64,000 nt of DNA, taken from assembly GCA_963696315.1 (NCBI GenBank), contig CAVOJU010000034.1, positions 54,324 through 118,323 on the forward strand. The letters run 5' to 3'. The first letter of the stretch is position 1; each line of letters begins with the position of its first letter. The position numbers and the translations under genes are program-made. Positions 8,154-18,533 of this stretch are shown one piece after another. Source of the stretch: CAWKEY01 sp963696315. Its GTDB lineage: Bacteria; Pseudomonadota; Gammaproteobacteria; Methylococcales; Methylomonadaceae. The notes under the pieces were generated by a model. That model saw only the letters and a program-made list of their open reading frames with translations. It had not been told where the DNA came from and searched no databases.

Positions 8154-11100
8154 TAACTGAACTCCAAAGCGTTGAGCTGGCCCCGAGCTTGCCGAAGGGA
8201 CTGTTTGATCAAAACCGGCCCAATAGGCCCGGCTTGATCGCGGTAACAGTCCAGTGAATTTGGACTCACCGGCAAGGTTTTGGCCGGCGCTTGCCAGCGA
8301 ACAAAACCGCTGCCGCGCTCAAAAATAAAGATTTCGCCGCTGTCAGGGTCCTTGGCGCTTAAATGTATCCAGCCGCCGGCAATTAATTCGCGCAAACTGT
8401 CCTGGCGGGCATAAATCTGTTCCAGCACCGCTGTCTTCGCCTCAACCAGAATCTGCAGGCGCATCGGCTCATGAATTTCCACCATCTGTTTGGGCAGGCC
8501 GGTGCGCAAATCGCTGGCCGTGCCTTCCATAACCCCGAACAATCCGGTCACATTGTGCGGTACTTTTGTACCGCAGCCAAAACGTTCGTTGTCAATTGTG
8601 GAAAAATAATATTCCAGATTGATACCGGCGCCGACCGGGCCCGCCGTCAGTAAAATGGACTCGAGAATGCTGCCCTCAGGGTCTTGCGAGGGGTCGTAGG
8701 AAATCAGGAATACCCGCCGGTCCAAAAACAAGCCCTGAGTCAACGCGCGCTGGCCTATCACGGCCGCCGCATTGGTAGCATGACCAAACTCGGGGCGAAC
8801 CTGGCTTAAATCCTGCGCTCTCAGCGTCACATGCTGAAAGGCCTGCGCCGGCGACAACGCGGCCCCGGCCGAAAAAAACCGCCGGCAGCGCTCATGCGCA
8901 GACAAGGCCTGCGCCTGACTGATCAGCGCCCTGAAGCGCTCAAAATGTTCACGTAGCGGCGCCGGGATCGTATCCAGATCGTACCAGTTCATGGCATCGC
9001 TGCAGGTATCGTGCTGCGCACCCACAAACCAGCAGTCATCGGGAATGATGATGTCTTGCTGCGCCAGCAGTGCACGCACTTCAGGCCGGTTAGCCATGGC
9101 CGCGAAGACGCGCGCATTGGGTCCGCCTTGCCGGCCACCGCAGGCCCCGCAATCATGCGCGGCTTCATGCGGGTTGTTCTGGCTGGTGGAGCCATGTCCC
9201 GCCAGCGCGATAATTGGCGCAAAACCGTTAGTCAGGCCTAACGTGCGCAGCAGCGCCGCCACGCGCCCGGTTTGTTCGCTGTCGGTTAAGCCCTGCCTGG
9301 GCTGTTCGGCCGTGGCAATCGTTCGGGTGTCGGTGGAAGTAAACTGCAATTCGGTGCTGACATGCGGCATCACGATCCGCTGCAACCAGCCAGCCAGAGC
9401 CTTATGGGCGCCCGGCAGCAGCGTTTTAACGAGCAGTCCGGCGAAAGTAAATGGCGCCAGCACATCGATGGCGACGTGCGGCAGCAGCAGATTACGGCGC
9501 AGACTCTGGTATAGCAGATAGTCGAAGCGCTTATACCATCGGCGCCCCTGCTGATACGCGGACAGCATTTTTTCCTGCCCTTGTTTGGCGATCTCGGCAA
9601 CTTCATGCACCGGCGTTACCCCGACAGGGCAGAGCGGCGTCAGATTCTGTCGCATCAAGCCCTTTATAATGCATCGGCACGCCAAAAAAACCCGCCGCGC
9701 CCAAGGTTTCGATAGCCGGGTTCAGCTCCTCCAGATGGCGCCGGAAGCTTTCCTCACGCTCATCCATGCACATGACAATTTGGGCTTCAGGACGCATGGC
9801 GCGCGTGGTCCAGCGGCCGCGCCCGTGGTTGGCGCGCAAGGCCTGAAACAAATCTTCCCGGTAATGATGTTCATAAGCCATCAGCCAGACCGGATTACGC
9901 GCGGCCAGATCGAATTCATCCAGCACTGTCAGCATCTGCTCCAAATCCTGCTTTTGCAGGATGCTGCAGATGGGCGGCGTTTAATCCCAGGTGCTGGCAT
10001 AAGCGGAACAGCCGCCAGCCGCTGTCATAAGCAGAAAAGGATGTAGCTTGCCGGTTCTGCTGTTCGGCTACCGGGCTGCATTGCCAGGTCCACAGTAAAT
10101 CGGCAAGCTGCCGCCAATGGCTGCGCTCATGCCGCTCTGAACTGGCCAGCAGCGTCAGCGCCTGGGCTTTTTGCGTCAAATATTCCGGCAAATCGCCCCG
10201 GTACAGCCAACTGCGCACCATAAATTCGGACAGGTTTTTGTCAAAATAACTTTTTAACCGGCCCAGCCTGGCTTCAATCAGCCAGGTTTCACGGCAGACC
10301 TGATTCAGCCAGAGCCGATCCAGGGTCAGACGGATAGCCAGATAATCAGCCAGCTTGATTACGGCAGCATTGCCGTCGTGGTAGTGCGGATGCTGCTGGC
10401 GCCAGTTAATCAAACCCGACCAGCCGGGCAATTCCAGCGCCAGCCGCTGCAAATAACCGGCCCATCGGGCTTGCGGGATATCCAGGTGGCTTAGCTGCAG
10501 GATGATGGCGTCGGTCGCATCCTCCGGCAGTTCGGCCATGATGTCTTGCCAGTCCGGGAGCTCGTGCAGGAACGGATTAGCGTCATAGCGCGCGCTTGCC
10601 CGCCAGGCGCCATACAGCCCGAGCCGGCTGCGCTCCGGCAATGGCCAGGGCGCAATGCCTTCGTCCAATCCGGAAGCGCACAGCCGGATCAGCTGCGGGC
10701 GCACCCAGTCGAGAATATCAATTCCGGTCAAGGCCTGAATAAAGCCGCGCAAGGTCATGCTGTCGCCCAATTGCGCCAATAATGCATCGAGTTCGGCACT
10801 TGCTTGCCGCTGCATCTGTTGATGCACCGAGGCAGATTCAGCGTCTGCTGGATGCGCATAATGCGCGAACCAGTCTTCGGCCTGCTCCAGCGACAAATCC
10901 AGCAGGTTTTCCGGATGCAGGCTCGCCGGTTGCAGTTCCAGCTTGCTTAAAATAGTTTCCCATAATGAGCGGACGGCATCGCGCTCCAAACCCGCGCCTG
11001 CCAATATGTGCCGTCTGACCGGTTCAGGCACATCGGCCTGAATCTCACTCAGAGCCTTCATTTCTTCAATTTGCCAATTGAACTGAGTGATGCTGACGGC

Positions 11101-11481
11101 CTCCAGATCAAACAGCAGTGCAATCTGAAATAACTCTTTCCGGGTAATCGCCCGGTCACTGGTCTGGCAAATGCCTTGTTCCGGCCGCAACTGCGGCTGA
11201 TGGGCAAATGCAGCGGTTAAATCATCGTCGCTGATACGTCCCTGCTGATACAAGACGCGAAACTGGGCTTCCGGCAAATAACCGGCAATACCGGTCAGCG
11301 CTGCAAATGCCGCCAAGGCCTCTTCGAACGGCAGGTGCTGAAAACCATGCAGGGTATTGTGATGCACGAAATCATGAATGGGTGCCTGCCCCGGCAGCAC
11401 ATGATCCAAATGGCTTAGCGCAGTGTTGATGAGGCTGCGCAACGCATTGATGTCTTTTGACTTTAATGGGGATATTGGCAT
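8153..11481 (-). CDS. dabA: DUF2309/DabA inorganic-carbon pump subunit, read through two frameshifts
   Basis: The product reads in three frames: 11481 to about 9962, about 9962 to 9635, and 9635 to 8153. The length is 3,329 bases, two more than a multiple of three, which fits two single-base insertions. Removing them gives about 1,108 residues. DabA hallmarks are all present: FVHHNTLHGFQHLPFE near the N-terminus; CMDEREESFRRHLE, supplying the zinc-binding Cys and Asp of a beta-carbonic-anhydrase-like site; and GHGSTSQNNP followed by CGACGG, supplying the His and second Cys. DabA is a cytoplasmic protein that hydrates CO2 vectorially with its NuoL-like partner. The ATG has TTAGGA upstream. Because conserved sequence continues across both breaks, I regard them as probable sequence errors. 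The alternative is a recent pseudogene. Confidence 0.85.
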
Positions 11482-11511
11482 CGTTAATCCTAATAAAACC
11501 CGGCGAATGCC

Positions 11512-12978
11512 CTAAAGGCTATGCCCGATCAGGGTATGCATATGCCGGATCGTGGCCGTTGACAGCTCAATCAGCGGCGACGGCCACAGCCCGAATAGCA
11601 GGATACCCGCCACCAAGACGGAGGCCGCGCATAACTCCGGAGTCCGCAAATCCTCAAGCTGCTGCATCTGCGGCTTGACCGGGCCGGTAAATAGCAGACT
11701 CATGGTGCGCAGGGCATACGCCGCGCTGATTAAAATACTGATGCCGAAAAACACCATCAGCCCGCTCCATCGTTGCAAGCCGCCGATGAACGCATGCAGT
11801 TCGCCGACAAAGCCAATGGTGCCCGGCAGTCCCATGGTCGCCAGCAAGGTCAAAGAGGTCAACAGGGCAAATCGCGGCATCACTTGAATCAGCGAGCTGT
11901 AATCCTGAATGTTGCGGGTCTGGGTGCGTTCATAAAGCAGTCCCACCAACAAAAATAAAGCGCCGGCCACCAGGCCATGAGCCGTCATCTGCAAGACTGC
12001 GCCCACCATGCCGGCCTCGTTCAAGGTCGCAATGCCCAGTAAAACGATGCCCATGTGACTGATGGATGAATACGCGACCATGGCTTTCAGGTCGCTTTGC
12101 CGCCAGGCCAGCAAACCGCCGTAGAGCATGCCGAACAGCGCCAGAAAAACCAGCAGTGCTTGCAATGTTTGAGCGGCTGAGGGCAGCATCACCACCACCC
12201 TGAGCAGGCCATAAGCGCCCATTTTCAGCAAAATGCCGGACAGCAGAATACTGACCGGGCTGGGCGCTTCAACGTGCGCCAGCGGCAGCCACCCGTGCAG
12301 TGGAAACACCGGCATCTTGACGCCGAAACCGATTAAAAACCCGAGCAAGGCCCAAATCTGCTGATCTTGGGGCATATTTTCCGAGACATGGATCATCGCG
12401 CTCATTAACGAAACCTGATTCGGCACATACTCATACACCGCAATCAGGCTGATCAGCATAAAAACCGAGCCGCCCATGGTGTACAGCACAAAATTAAGGC
12501 TGGCCGCATGGCGCCGCTTGCCGCCCCAGCGATCGATCAGAAAAAACAACGGAATCAAGGTGACTTCCCAGAAGATATAAAACAAGGCCCAGTCCTGGGC
12601 CAGAAACACACCCAGCATGCCGAACTCCAGCAACAGCATGCAAATATAATAGCCCTTGACGCGGCTGGAAATGCTCAAAGAAGTCAGCAGGGCCACAGAC
12701 ATCAGCAAGGTTGCCAGCACCACCATGGGCATGGACACGCCATCGATACCCAGGGCATAAGCACTGCCGAATTTGGGATTAAGCGGGAGATTTTCGTAGA
12801 ATTGCAAATCACCGAGCTCCGGTTGAAAGCCACTGAGCAGCCAGCAGGCTATTAGCAAGGCAAAACCGGCAAACCCATTGGCGATGCCACGGATGACCCG
12901 CGCGTGCTGGCCAGGCATGAAAGCGACTAGCAAGGCACCAACCGCCGGAGTCCAAAGCAGAACGCTTAAAATCGCCAT
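11512..12978 (-). CDS. NuoM-like antiporter subunit (first gene of dab-like operon)
   Basis: A 488-residue polytopic PF00361 protein. The start is taken at the ATG ending at 12978, giving the usual N-terminus MAILSVLLWTPAVGALLVAF with AAGGA upstream. An upstream extension to 13062 would add 28 mostly polar residues and has no ribosome-binding site. TM5 Glu (FYIFWEVTLIPLFFLI) and TM7 Lys (GFGVKMPVFPLHGWLPLAHVEAP) are kept, so it should conduct protons. The close match to true NuoM (HVEAP, SISHMG) makes it the most canonical of the three M-type genes here. It is the promoter-proximal gene; dabA starts 31 bases after its stop. No other complex I genes are nearby. Confidence 0.85.
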   Translation of the reverse strand: MAILSVLLWTPAVGALLVAFMPGQHARVIRGIANGFAGFALLIACWLLSGFQPELGDLQFYENLPLNPKFGSAYALGIDGVSMPMVVLATLLMSVALLTSLSISSRVKGYYICMLLLEFGMLGVFLAQDWALFYIFWEVTLIPLFFLIDRWGGKRRHAASLNFVLYTMGGSVFMLISLIAVYEYVPNQVSLMSAMIHVSENMPQDQQIWALLGFLIGFGVKMPVFPLHGWLPLAHVEAPSPVSILLSGILLKMGAYGLLRVVVMLPSAAQTLQALLVFLALFGMLYGGLLAWRQSDLKAMVAYSSISHMGIVLLGIATLNEAGMVGAVLQMTAHGLVAGALFLLVGLLYERTQTRNIQDYSSLIQVMPRFALLTSLTLLATMGLPGTIGFVGELHAFIGGLQRWSGLMVFFGISILISAAYALRTMSLLFTGPVKPQMQQLEDLRTPELCAASVLVAGILLFGLWPSPLIELSTATIRHMHTLIGHSL

Positions 12979-13147
12979 GATCAATTTATCCTTAGGAACG
13001 CGTATCAAATAACGCGCGCAAAGCAGAGAAACAATTTTTTGCGCAGTTGCGAATAAATTCACACCTACACGTGCTCAACTTAATTTCGTGCGCATTACTA
13101 TTAGCTTAAAAAACCCTTAACTGTCTGGGGTGTGTGCAAATGGATCG

Positions 13148-13175
13148 ATTATACCTGCCGCTTGCTTATTCGCAA
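13148..13175 (-). promoter_or_regulatory. Candidate sigma70 promoter of the dab-like operon
   Basis: Read on the minus strand, TTGCGA (13175-13170) and a perfect TATAAT (13153-13148) are separated by 16 bases, about 170 bases upstream of the first NuoM-like ATG. The 317-base gap 13063-13379 otherwise holds only a porin terminator and no open frame I believe. The -10 is exact and the -35 is partial, so the call is tentative. Confidence 0.45.
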
Positions 13176-13273
13176 GTAGCGGACAAGCAGTTGAATTTGG
13201 CGTGGTAATTACCGATGAGTGGCGGGCGCCGGATATGGCGATAGCCAGTCTGTTCGCCATAGTGATTTTGCAT

Positions 13274-13302
13274 AAAAAAAGCCCGCTGGATTGCCAGCGG
13301 GC
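13274..13302 (-). terminator. Rho-independent terminator of the porin gene
   Basis: A nine-base-pair GC-rich stem (gcccgctgg / ccagcgggc) with a four-base loop. It is followed on the minus strand by seven T (the A run at 13274-13280) and on the plus strand by five T, so it can work in both directions. It lies 78 bases past the porin stop and separates the porin from the dab-like promoter. Confidence 0.88.
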
Positions 13303-13379
13303 TTTTTAATTACATGAGCCGGTAAACTGTTTCTCGCTTCAGGCTGCAAGCCTTTGCAGGAATCTGGTTAAAACCAGCA

Positions 13380-14879
13380 TTAGTAGTTCCATTGCAGCTG
13401 GGCTCTAGCCAGGTCACCCGAGGCCTGGCCAAGATTGCTGACATTGGTTCTATCCATGGTTGAATACGCCAGGGTAATTTCGAGGGCCTTCATGATTTGA
13501 TATTCGATGCCCGCTTCAATTTCATCCACCGATGTTCTTGGTGAATTATTAGCCCCTTTCCAGGCGCCGCGATACGTCTGCCACTTCACATAAGGAATCA
13601 GCACGCCATCGTCACGGAAGACGTTGTCAATTTTGTACATGGCCTGCACATAGCCGCCACGGAGATCTTCCCTTTCAATAGAGCCTTTGCCTGCCGTATT
13701 TAAAGTTGCGCCAGAACCCCAATTCCATTCAGCTTGGAGACCAAACGGTTGCGGGAAAAGGATAGCGTGCACCGCGACTCGATCTTCTCTGATAGTATTG
13801 CCTTTAAGTTGCTTATCAAGGTCCGCTTTCAATATTTTTTGACCGCTGCCAAACACGGTCAAGTCCGCCGTCGTCGGATTGAAGTAACCCGACATTACAT
13901 CTGCACCGACTTCCACAACCTGGCCAGTAAAAGGGTAGCCCAGGAAATTCAACTCAAGCGGATAGGTGGTATGCGCAACCACATATAAGTCATCGTTGGT
14001 TTCAGCGCGGTTCAGGCCCTGGCCGTTGTAGACACCGATACCCGCGACGCCATAGTCGCCGGAGGGTTTCAAGCCCTTTTTGCTGAGTGTTTTCCAGAGT
14101 TTTTGGACATGCTCAGGCGTCCAGTAGGCAAACAAACCCAAATCACGCTCGCTCGGCACCGCACTGTTCAGCGCATCGTCACGATCCAGAGCTAAACGAT
14201 TTTGTGAAGACTGCAGGTTTTCCCAGCCGAACGGTACTTTCGATTGACCGGCGCGAATGCGGTATTCATGTTTTTTGTCAAAGGCTATATCGGCATAGGC
14301 GTCGCGCAGTTGCGCAAAATTTTGCTGACTGTCGCTCACGTTGGACGCAAAGTCCGGCTGGATATACAGAGACAAATATTCGTTAATATCGCCAGAAAAT
14401 ACCAAGCGGACACGGCGAAAAGAAAAGTTGCTGTTATTTTTAATACCGCTGTCACCAACTGACCTCAGCTCCGGATCTGTTGCCGTCCGGTCACCCGATA
14501 AAGGTTGGTTATAACGCAACTGCGTGTAACCGCGCAGGTTGATTTTGTTAAACCATTTCTCATCGTTCTTGGCTTTCTCTTCCCGGTTAGCCGCCACGTG
14601 TTCTTCCAGCGCCTTGAGTTCATTGGTTTTTAATTCCAGATCCTGATGGATGGCATCCAGTTCGGCTTTTGTGGCTACCTCGGAGTTACCGTCAACCTTT
14701 GCTTTGGCAGCGCTGTCTTCGACCCTTTCAAAGCTGCCCATTTTTTCGCGGTTCGGCCCAGGCTCTGCATAAATTTGCTTGGTCCTGGTATCGACGTAAA
14801 GCTCAATAGCAAAAGCAGAGGACGTCACACTCACGCCTAAAACTGCTGCCACCGCCAAACTAAGTTTTGAGAATTTCAT
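13380..14879 (-). CDS. Phosphate-selective porin, OprO/OprP type
   Basis: A 499-residue outer-membrane protein. I use the ATG ending at 14879, which gives a clear signal peptide (MKFSKLSLAVAAVLGVSVTS, cleavage after AFA). The longer reading from 14918 would start inside the -10 element described separately. After the signal come a short N-terminal segment with coiled-coil character (about residues 45-90: KAELDAIHQDLELKTNELKA) and then a beta-barrel rich in alternating hydrophobic residues. The segment FRRVRLVFSGDINEYLSLYI and the terminal LQWNY are typical of PF07396 porins. OprO/OprP trimers carry phosphate or polyphosphate across the outer membrane, and the Pho box upstream supports that substrate class. 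It could also pass bicarbonate-sized anions, but nothing in the sequence shows this. Confidence 0.86.
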   Translation of the reverse strand: MKFSKLSLAVAAVLGVSVTSSAFAIELYVDTRTKQIYAEPGPNREKMGSFERVEDSAAKAKVDGNSEVATKAELDAIHQDLELKTNELKALEEHVAANREEKAKNDEKWFNKINLRGYTQLRYNQPLSGDRTATDPELRSVGDSGIKNNSNFSFRRVRLVFSGDINEYLSLYIQPDFASNVSDSQQNFAQLRDAYADIAFDKKHEYRIRAGQSKVPFGWENLQSSQNRLALDRDDALNSAVPSERDLGLFAYWTPEHVQKLWKTLSKKGLKPSGDYGVAGIGVYNGQGLNRAETNDDLYVVAHTTYPLELNFLGYPFTGQVVEVGADVMSGYFNPTTADLTVFGSGQKILKADLDKQLKGNTIREDRVAVHAILFPQPFGLQAEWNWGSGATLNTAGKGSIEREDLRGGYVQAMYKIDNVFRDDGVLIPYVKWQTYRGAWKGANNSPRTSVDEIEAGIEYQIMKALEITLAYSTMDRTNVSNLGQASGDLARAQLQWNY

Positions 14880-14913
14880 TGCTTGCCCACGATTATTGAA
14901 AAAGTTTCCGGCA

Positions 14914-14969
14914 AGCATAGGCGATGCAAATGACAGCTCTGTGACAGCTTTGTTACAGTTTTGTTAAAA
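14914..14969 (-). promoter_or_regulatory. Pho box array with -10 element, PhoB-dependent promoter
   Basis: On the minus strand CTGTAAC (14958-14952), CTGTCAC (14947-14941) and CTGTCAT (14936-14930) repeat every 11 bases, and a weaker TTTTAAC lies one period further upstream. This is the PhoB half-site spacing of 7+4. Ten bases after the last half-site is TATGCT (14919-14914), the usual position of the -10 when PhoB replaces the -35. The porin ATG is about 35 bases further on. The promoter should therefore be induced in phosphate starvation if PhoBR is present. Confidence 0.88.
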
Positions 14970-15230
14970 GCAACAAATAATGATTAAAAAACGACAAGCA
15001 GGGCTTTCAGTTGCGAGAAAGCTCCAAAATACCATGGCCATATAGGGGAATCGCTCGCATCAACGAATATGCGCAATCTAATCCCGCAGCATCGCTCCCA
15101 CCGCTGACTTTCATTAGCTAAAAAAAACATTTTTAAGTTTGCCTTAAACCCTGATACAGCGCTCCTATAGTACAAACCGGATTAATCCTTTAAACTTAAA
15201 CCCCATCCTGATTTTTGGTAAGAACCCGCC

Positions 15231-16649
15231 ATGTTACGCAAAATACTGATCGCCAATCGCGGTGAAATCGCGGTACGCATTATCCGGGCCTGCGCCGAAA
15301 TGGGCATCCGTTCGGTCGCTATTTATTCGGAGGCCGACCGTTTTGCCCTGCATGTCAAAAAAGCCGATGAATCCTACTGCATCGGCAGTGAACCGGTAGC
15401 CGGCTACCTGAACATTTATGCTCTGGTTGATCTTGCCGTCGCCACCGGATGCGATGCCATCCACCCCGGCTATGGCTTCCTGTCCGAAAATGCGCAGTTT
15501 GCCCGGGCCTGTAAGGAGCGCGGCATCATCTTTATCGGACCCGAGCCTGAAGTCATTCAGCGCATGGGCGATAAAACAGAAGCCCGCGACGCCATGAAGG
15601 CGGCGGGCATTCCGGTAACGCCCGGCTCCGACGGCAATCTGGCCGATGTTGAAGAAGCCCTCAAAGTCGCCGCGCAAATCGGTTATCCGGTCATGCTGAA
15701 AGCCACTTCGGGCGGCGGCGGCCGGGGCATCCGGCGCTGCGATAATGCCGACGAGCTAGAGCGCAATTATGAGCGCGTTATTTCCGAAGCCACCAAAGCC
15801 TTCGGCAGCGCCGACGTGTTTCTGGAAAAGTGCATAGTCAATCCGCGCCATATCGAAGTGCAGGTGTTGGCCGACCATCACGGCAATGCCATTCATCTTT
15901 ACGAACGCGACTGCTCCATCCAGCGCCGCAATCAAAAACTAATTGAAATTGCGCCCTCGCCCCAACTGGATGAAGCGCAGCGCCAGTACATAGGCGGGCT
16001 CGCGGTGATTGCCGCCAAATCGGTCAACTACACCAACGCCGGCACCGTCGAGTTTTTACTCGATGATAACGGCCGCTTTTATTTCATGGAGATGAATACG
16101 CGCGTGCAGGTTGAACACACGATTACCGAAACCATCACCGGCGTCGATATTGTCGAGGAACAGATCCGGGTGGCTGCCAATCTGCCCCTGCGTTACCGGC
16201 AGGAAGAAATCATCCGTCGCGGCTATGCCATCCAGTTCCGGATTAATGCCGAAGATCCCAAAAACAGCTTTCTGCCCAGCTTCGGGCATATCTCCCGTTA
16301 TTATTCGCCCGGCGGTCCCGGCGTGCGTACCGATACGGCCATTTATACCGGCTATGAAATCCCGCCTTTTTACGATTCCATGGTCGCCAAGGTCATCGTC
16401 AATGCCCTGACCTGGCAAGACGTGGTTCAGCGCGGCGATAGAGCCCTGCGCGATATGGGCCTGTTTGGCATTAAAACAACGATTCCTTATTATCTGGAAA
16501 TTCTCCGCCACCCCGATTTCCGCGCAGGCAGTTTCAATACCGGCTTTGTTGAACAGCATCCCGAGCTGATCAACTATTCGAACAAACCCCGGCCCGAGGT
16601 GCTGGCCAGCGTAATCGCTGCAGTCATGTCCTCACATACCGGCCTTTGA
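15231..16649 (+). CDS. pycA: Pyruvate carboxylase subunit A (biotin carboxylase)
   Basis: A 472-residue biotin carboxylase of normal subunit-A length. It has the N-terminal biotin-carboxylase domain starting KILIANRGEIAVRIIRAC, the ATP-grasp glycine-rich loop LKATSGGGGRGIRRC, the catalytic region FMEMNTRVQVEHTITE, and the C-terminal domain. It carboxylates biotin with bicarbonate and ATP. Immediately downstream (16 bases) is the carboxyltransferase/biotin-carrier subunit, so the pair is the two-subunit pyruvate carboxylase rather than acetyl-CoA carboxylase AccC, which pairs with AccB. Oxaloacetate made here replenishes the TCA cycle. The 261-base gap before the gene holds its leader; I see no clear promoter or riboswitch there. 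Confidence 0.9.
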   Translation: MLRKILIANRGEIAVRIIRACAEMGIRSVAIYSEADRFALHVKKADESYCIGSEPVAGYLNIYALVDLAVATGCDAIHPGYGFLSENAQFARACKERGIIFIGPEPEVIQRMGDKTEARDAMKAAGIPVTPGSDGNLADVEEALKVAAQIGYPVMLKATSGGGGRGIRRCDNADELERNYERVISEATKAFGSADVFLEKCIVNPRHIEVQVLADHHGNAIHLYERDCSIQRRNQKLIEIAPSPQLDEAQRQYIGGLAVIAAKSVNYTNAGTVEFLLDDNGRFYFMEMNTRVQVEHTITETITGVDIVEEQIRVAANLPLRYRQEEIIRRGYAIQFRINAEDPKNSFLPSFGHISRYYSPGGPGVRTDTAIYTGYEIPPFYDSMVAKVIVNALTWQDVVQRGDRALRDMGLFGIKTTIPYYLEILRHPDFRAGSFNTGFVEQHPELINYSNKPRPEVLASVIAAVMSSHTGL

Positions 16650-16664
16650 TTCAAGGAACAACAC

Positions 16665-18492
16665 ATGCAAAAAGTTCATATTACCGACGTTATACTGCGT
16701 GACGCCCATCAGTCGCTGATTGCGACCCGCTTGCGCACCGAAGACATGCTGCCGGCCTGTGCAATGCTCGATGACATCGGCTACTGGTCACTGGAATGCT
16801 GGGGCGGCGCCACCTTCGATGCCTGTCTGCGGTTTTTGAAAGAAGATCCCTGGGAGCGCCTGAGCACATTGAAAGCCGCGCTGCCCAAAACCCCCTTGCA
16901 AATGTTGTTGCGCGGACAAAACCTGCTCGGCTACCGGCATTATTCAGACGACGTCGTGCGGGCTTTTATCCAGAAAGCCGCAGACAACGGCATGGATGTG
17001 TTCCGTATTTTTGACGCCCTGAATGATGTGCGCAATCTTAAGACCGCCATCGAGGCTACTAAAAATGCGGGCAAACATGCCCAGGGCACCATTTGTTACA
17101 CCACCAGCCCGGTGCATGACATCAAGAGCTTTGTCACGCTGGGCAGGGAACTGGCTGAATTGGGCTGCGACTCCATTGCCATCAAGGACATGGCCGGATT
17201 GTTGACGCCTTATGCCGCCGGCGAACTGGTCATGACCCTGAAAGATGCGGTCGGCCTGCCATCTGCATTTACATTGCCATGCCACCTCCGGTCTGGCCGA
17301 AATGTGCCAGCTGAAAGCCATCGAAGCCGGTTGCCGGCATATTGATACGGCGCTGTCCTCGTGGTCCGGAGGCACCAGCCATCCTCCTACCGAAAGCCTG
17401 GTCATGGCCCTGCTGGGCACCGGCCACGACACCGGCCTGGATCTGGATAAGCTGCAAACTGCCAATAGCTATTTCGCCGAAGTGCGCAAAAAATATCACC
17501 GCTTCGAAAGCGAGTTTACCGGTGTCGATACCCGCGTGCATGTCTTCCAGGTGCCGGGCGGCATGATTTCCAACCTGGCCAATCAATTGCGGGAAAGAAA
17601 CGCTCTGGATCGTATCAACGAGGTCTACAGAGAAATTCCGGCCGTGCGCAAGGATCTGGGTTATCCGCCTTTAGTCACGCCGACTTCGCAAATTGTCGGC
17701 ACGCAGGCGGTTTTAAACGTGCTGACCGGCAAACGCTATGAAACCATTACCAATGAGGTCAAACGCTATCTGCAAGGCGGCTATGGCAAAGCGCCTGCGC
17801 CGGTCAATGCTGATTTGCAAAAACGCGCCATCGGCAAGGAAGAGCTGATTGAGTGCCGCCCCGCCGATTTGCTGAAGCCCGAGTTCGAACATTTGCGTCA
17901 GGAAATCGGCCATCTGGCCCTAAACGATGAAGATGTCCTGAGCTATGCCATGTTTCCGGAAGTCGGCAAACAGTTTCTGGAGCTGCGCTCAAGCGGTCAT
18001 CTGGTGCCTGAGCCGCTGGAGCTGGCGTCGGCCACCGCTGCCGGCGTACAAAAAGCCCCCACCGAATTCAATGTCGCCCTGCATGGCGAGTCGTATCACG
18101 TAAAAGTGACCGGGGCCGGGCCCAAGAACCAGACCCTGCGGCACTTCTATTTCATGGTCGACGGCGTGCCTGAGGAAGTCCTGGTCGAAACGCTCGATGA
18201 AATCGTCCTGGATGGCGGCACCCAAGGCGCCGTTAAAAGCACGATTGCCGGCAAGCGCCGGCGCCCCTCCGCCGAAGGCGACGTCGGGGTCAGCATGCCC
18301 TGCAATATTCTTGATGTGCTGGTCAAAGTGGGTCAGCAGGTGGTTGCCGGCCAGCCGGTATTGATAACGGAAGCCATGAAAATGGAGACCGAAGTGACCG
18401 CGCCGATTGCCGGTATTGTTAAAGCCATTCACGTCGTCAAAGGTGAGCCGGCCAACCCGGAAGAGGTTTTGATCGAAATCGTGGCGGGCTAA
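16665..18492 (+). CDS. pycB: Pyruvate carboxylase subunit B (carboxyltransferase + biotinyl), one frameshift
   Basis: The carboxyltransferase domain starts ITDVILRDAHQSLIATRLR, and the C-terminal biotinyl domain carries the biotin lysine in EAMKMETEV, about 30 residues before the end. The total is 1,828 bases, one more than a multiple of three. The frame breaks at about 17262: the first frame reads VGLP and the correct continuation (LHLHCHATSGLAEMCQLK) lies one base on, so a single extra base explains it. Without it the protein has about 608 residues, normal for PycB/OadA. Both parts match the family across the break, so a sequencing error is the likely cause. AAGGA precedes the ATG. The decarboxylase OadA is a possible alternative, but no oadBG genes are present and the partner is a biotin carboxylase. 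Confidence 0.87.
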
Positions 18493-18533
18493 CACAACGG
18501 CGGCCGATATTTGCCTGTGGGAGCGACGCATTT

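Noticed and set aside
8153..11481. Programmed frameshifting in dabA
   Set aside because: I saw no slippery heptamer or following stem at either break, and similar single-base breaks occur in unrelated genes.
14880..14918. Longer porin start at 14918
   Set aside because: That start would lie inside the -10 element and lengthen the signal peptide by 13 polar residues.
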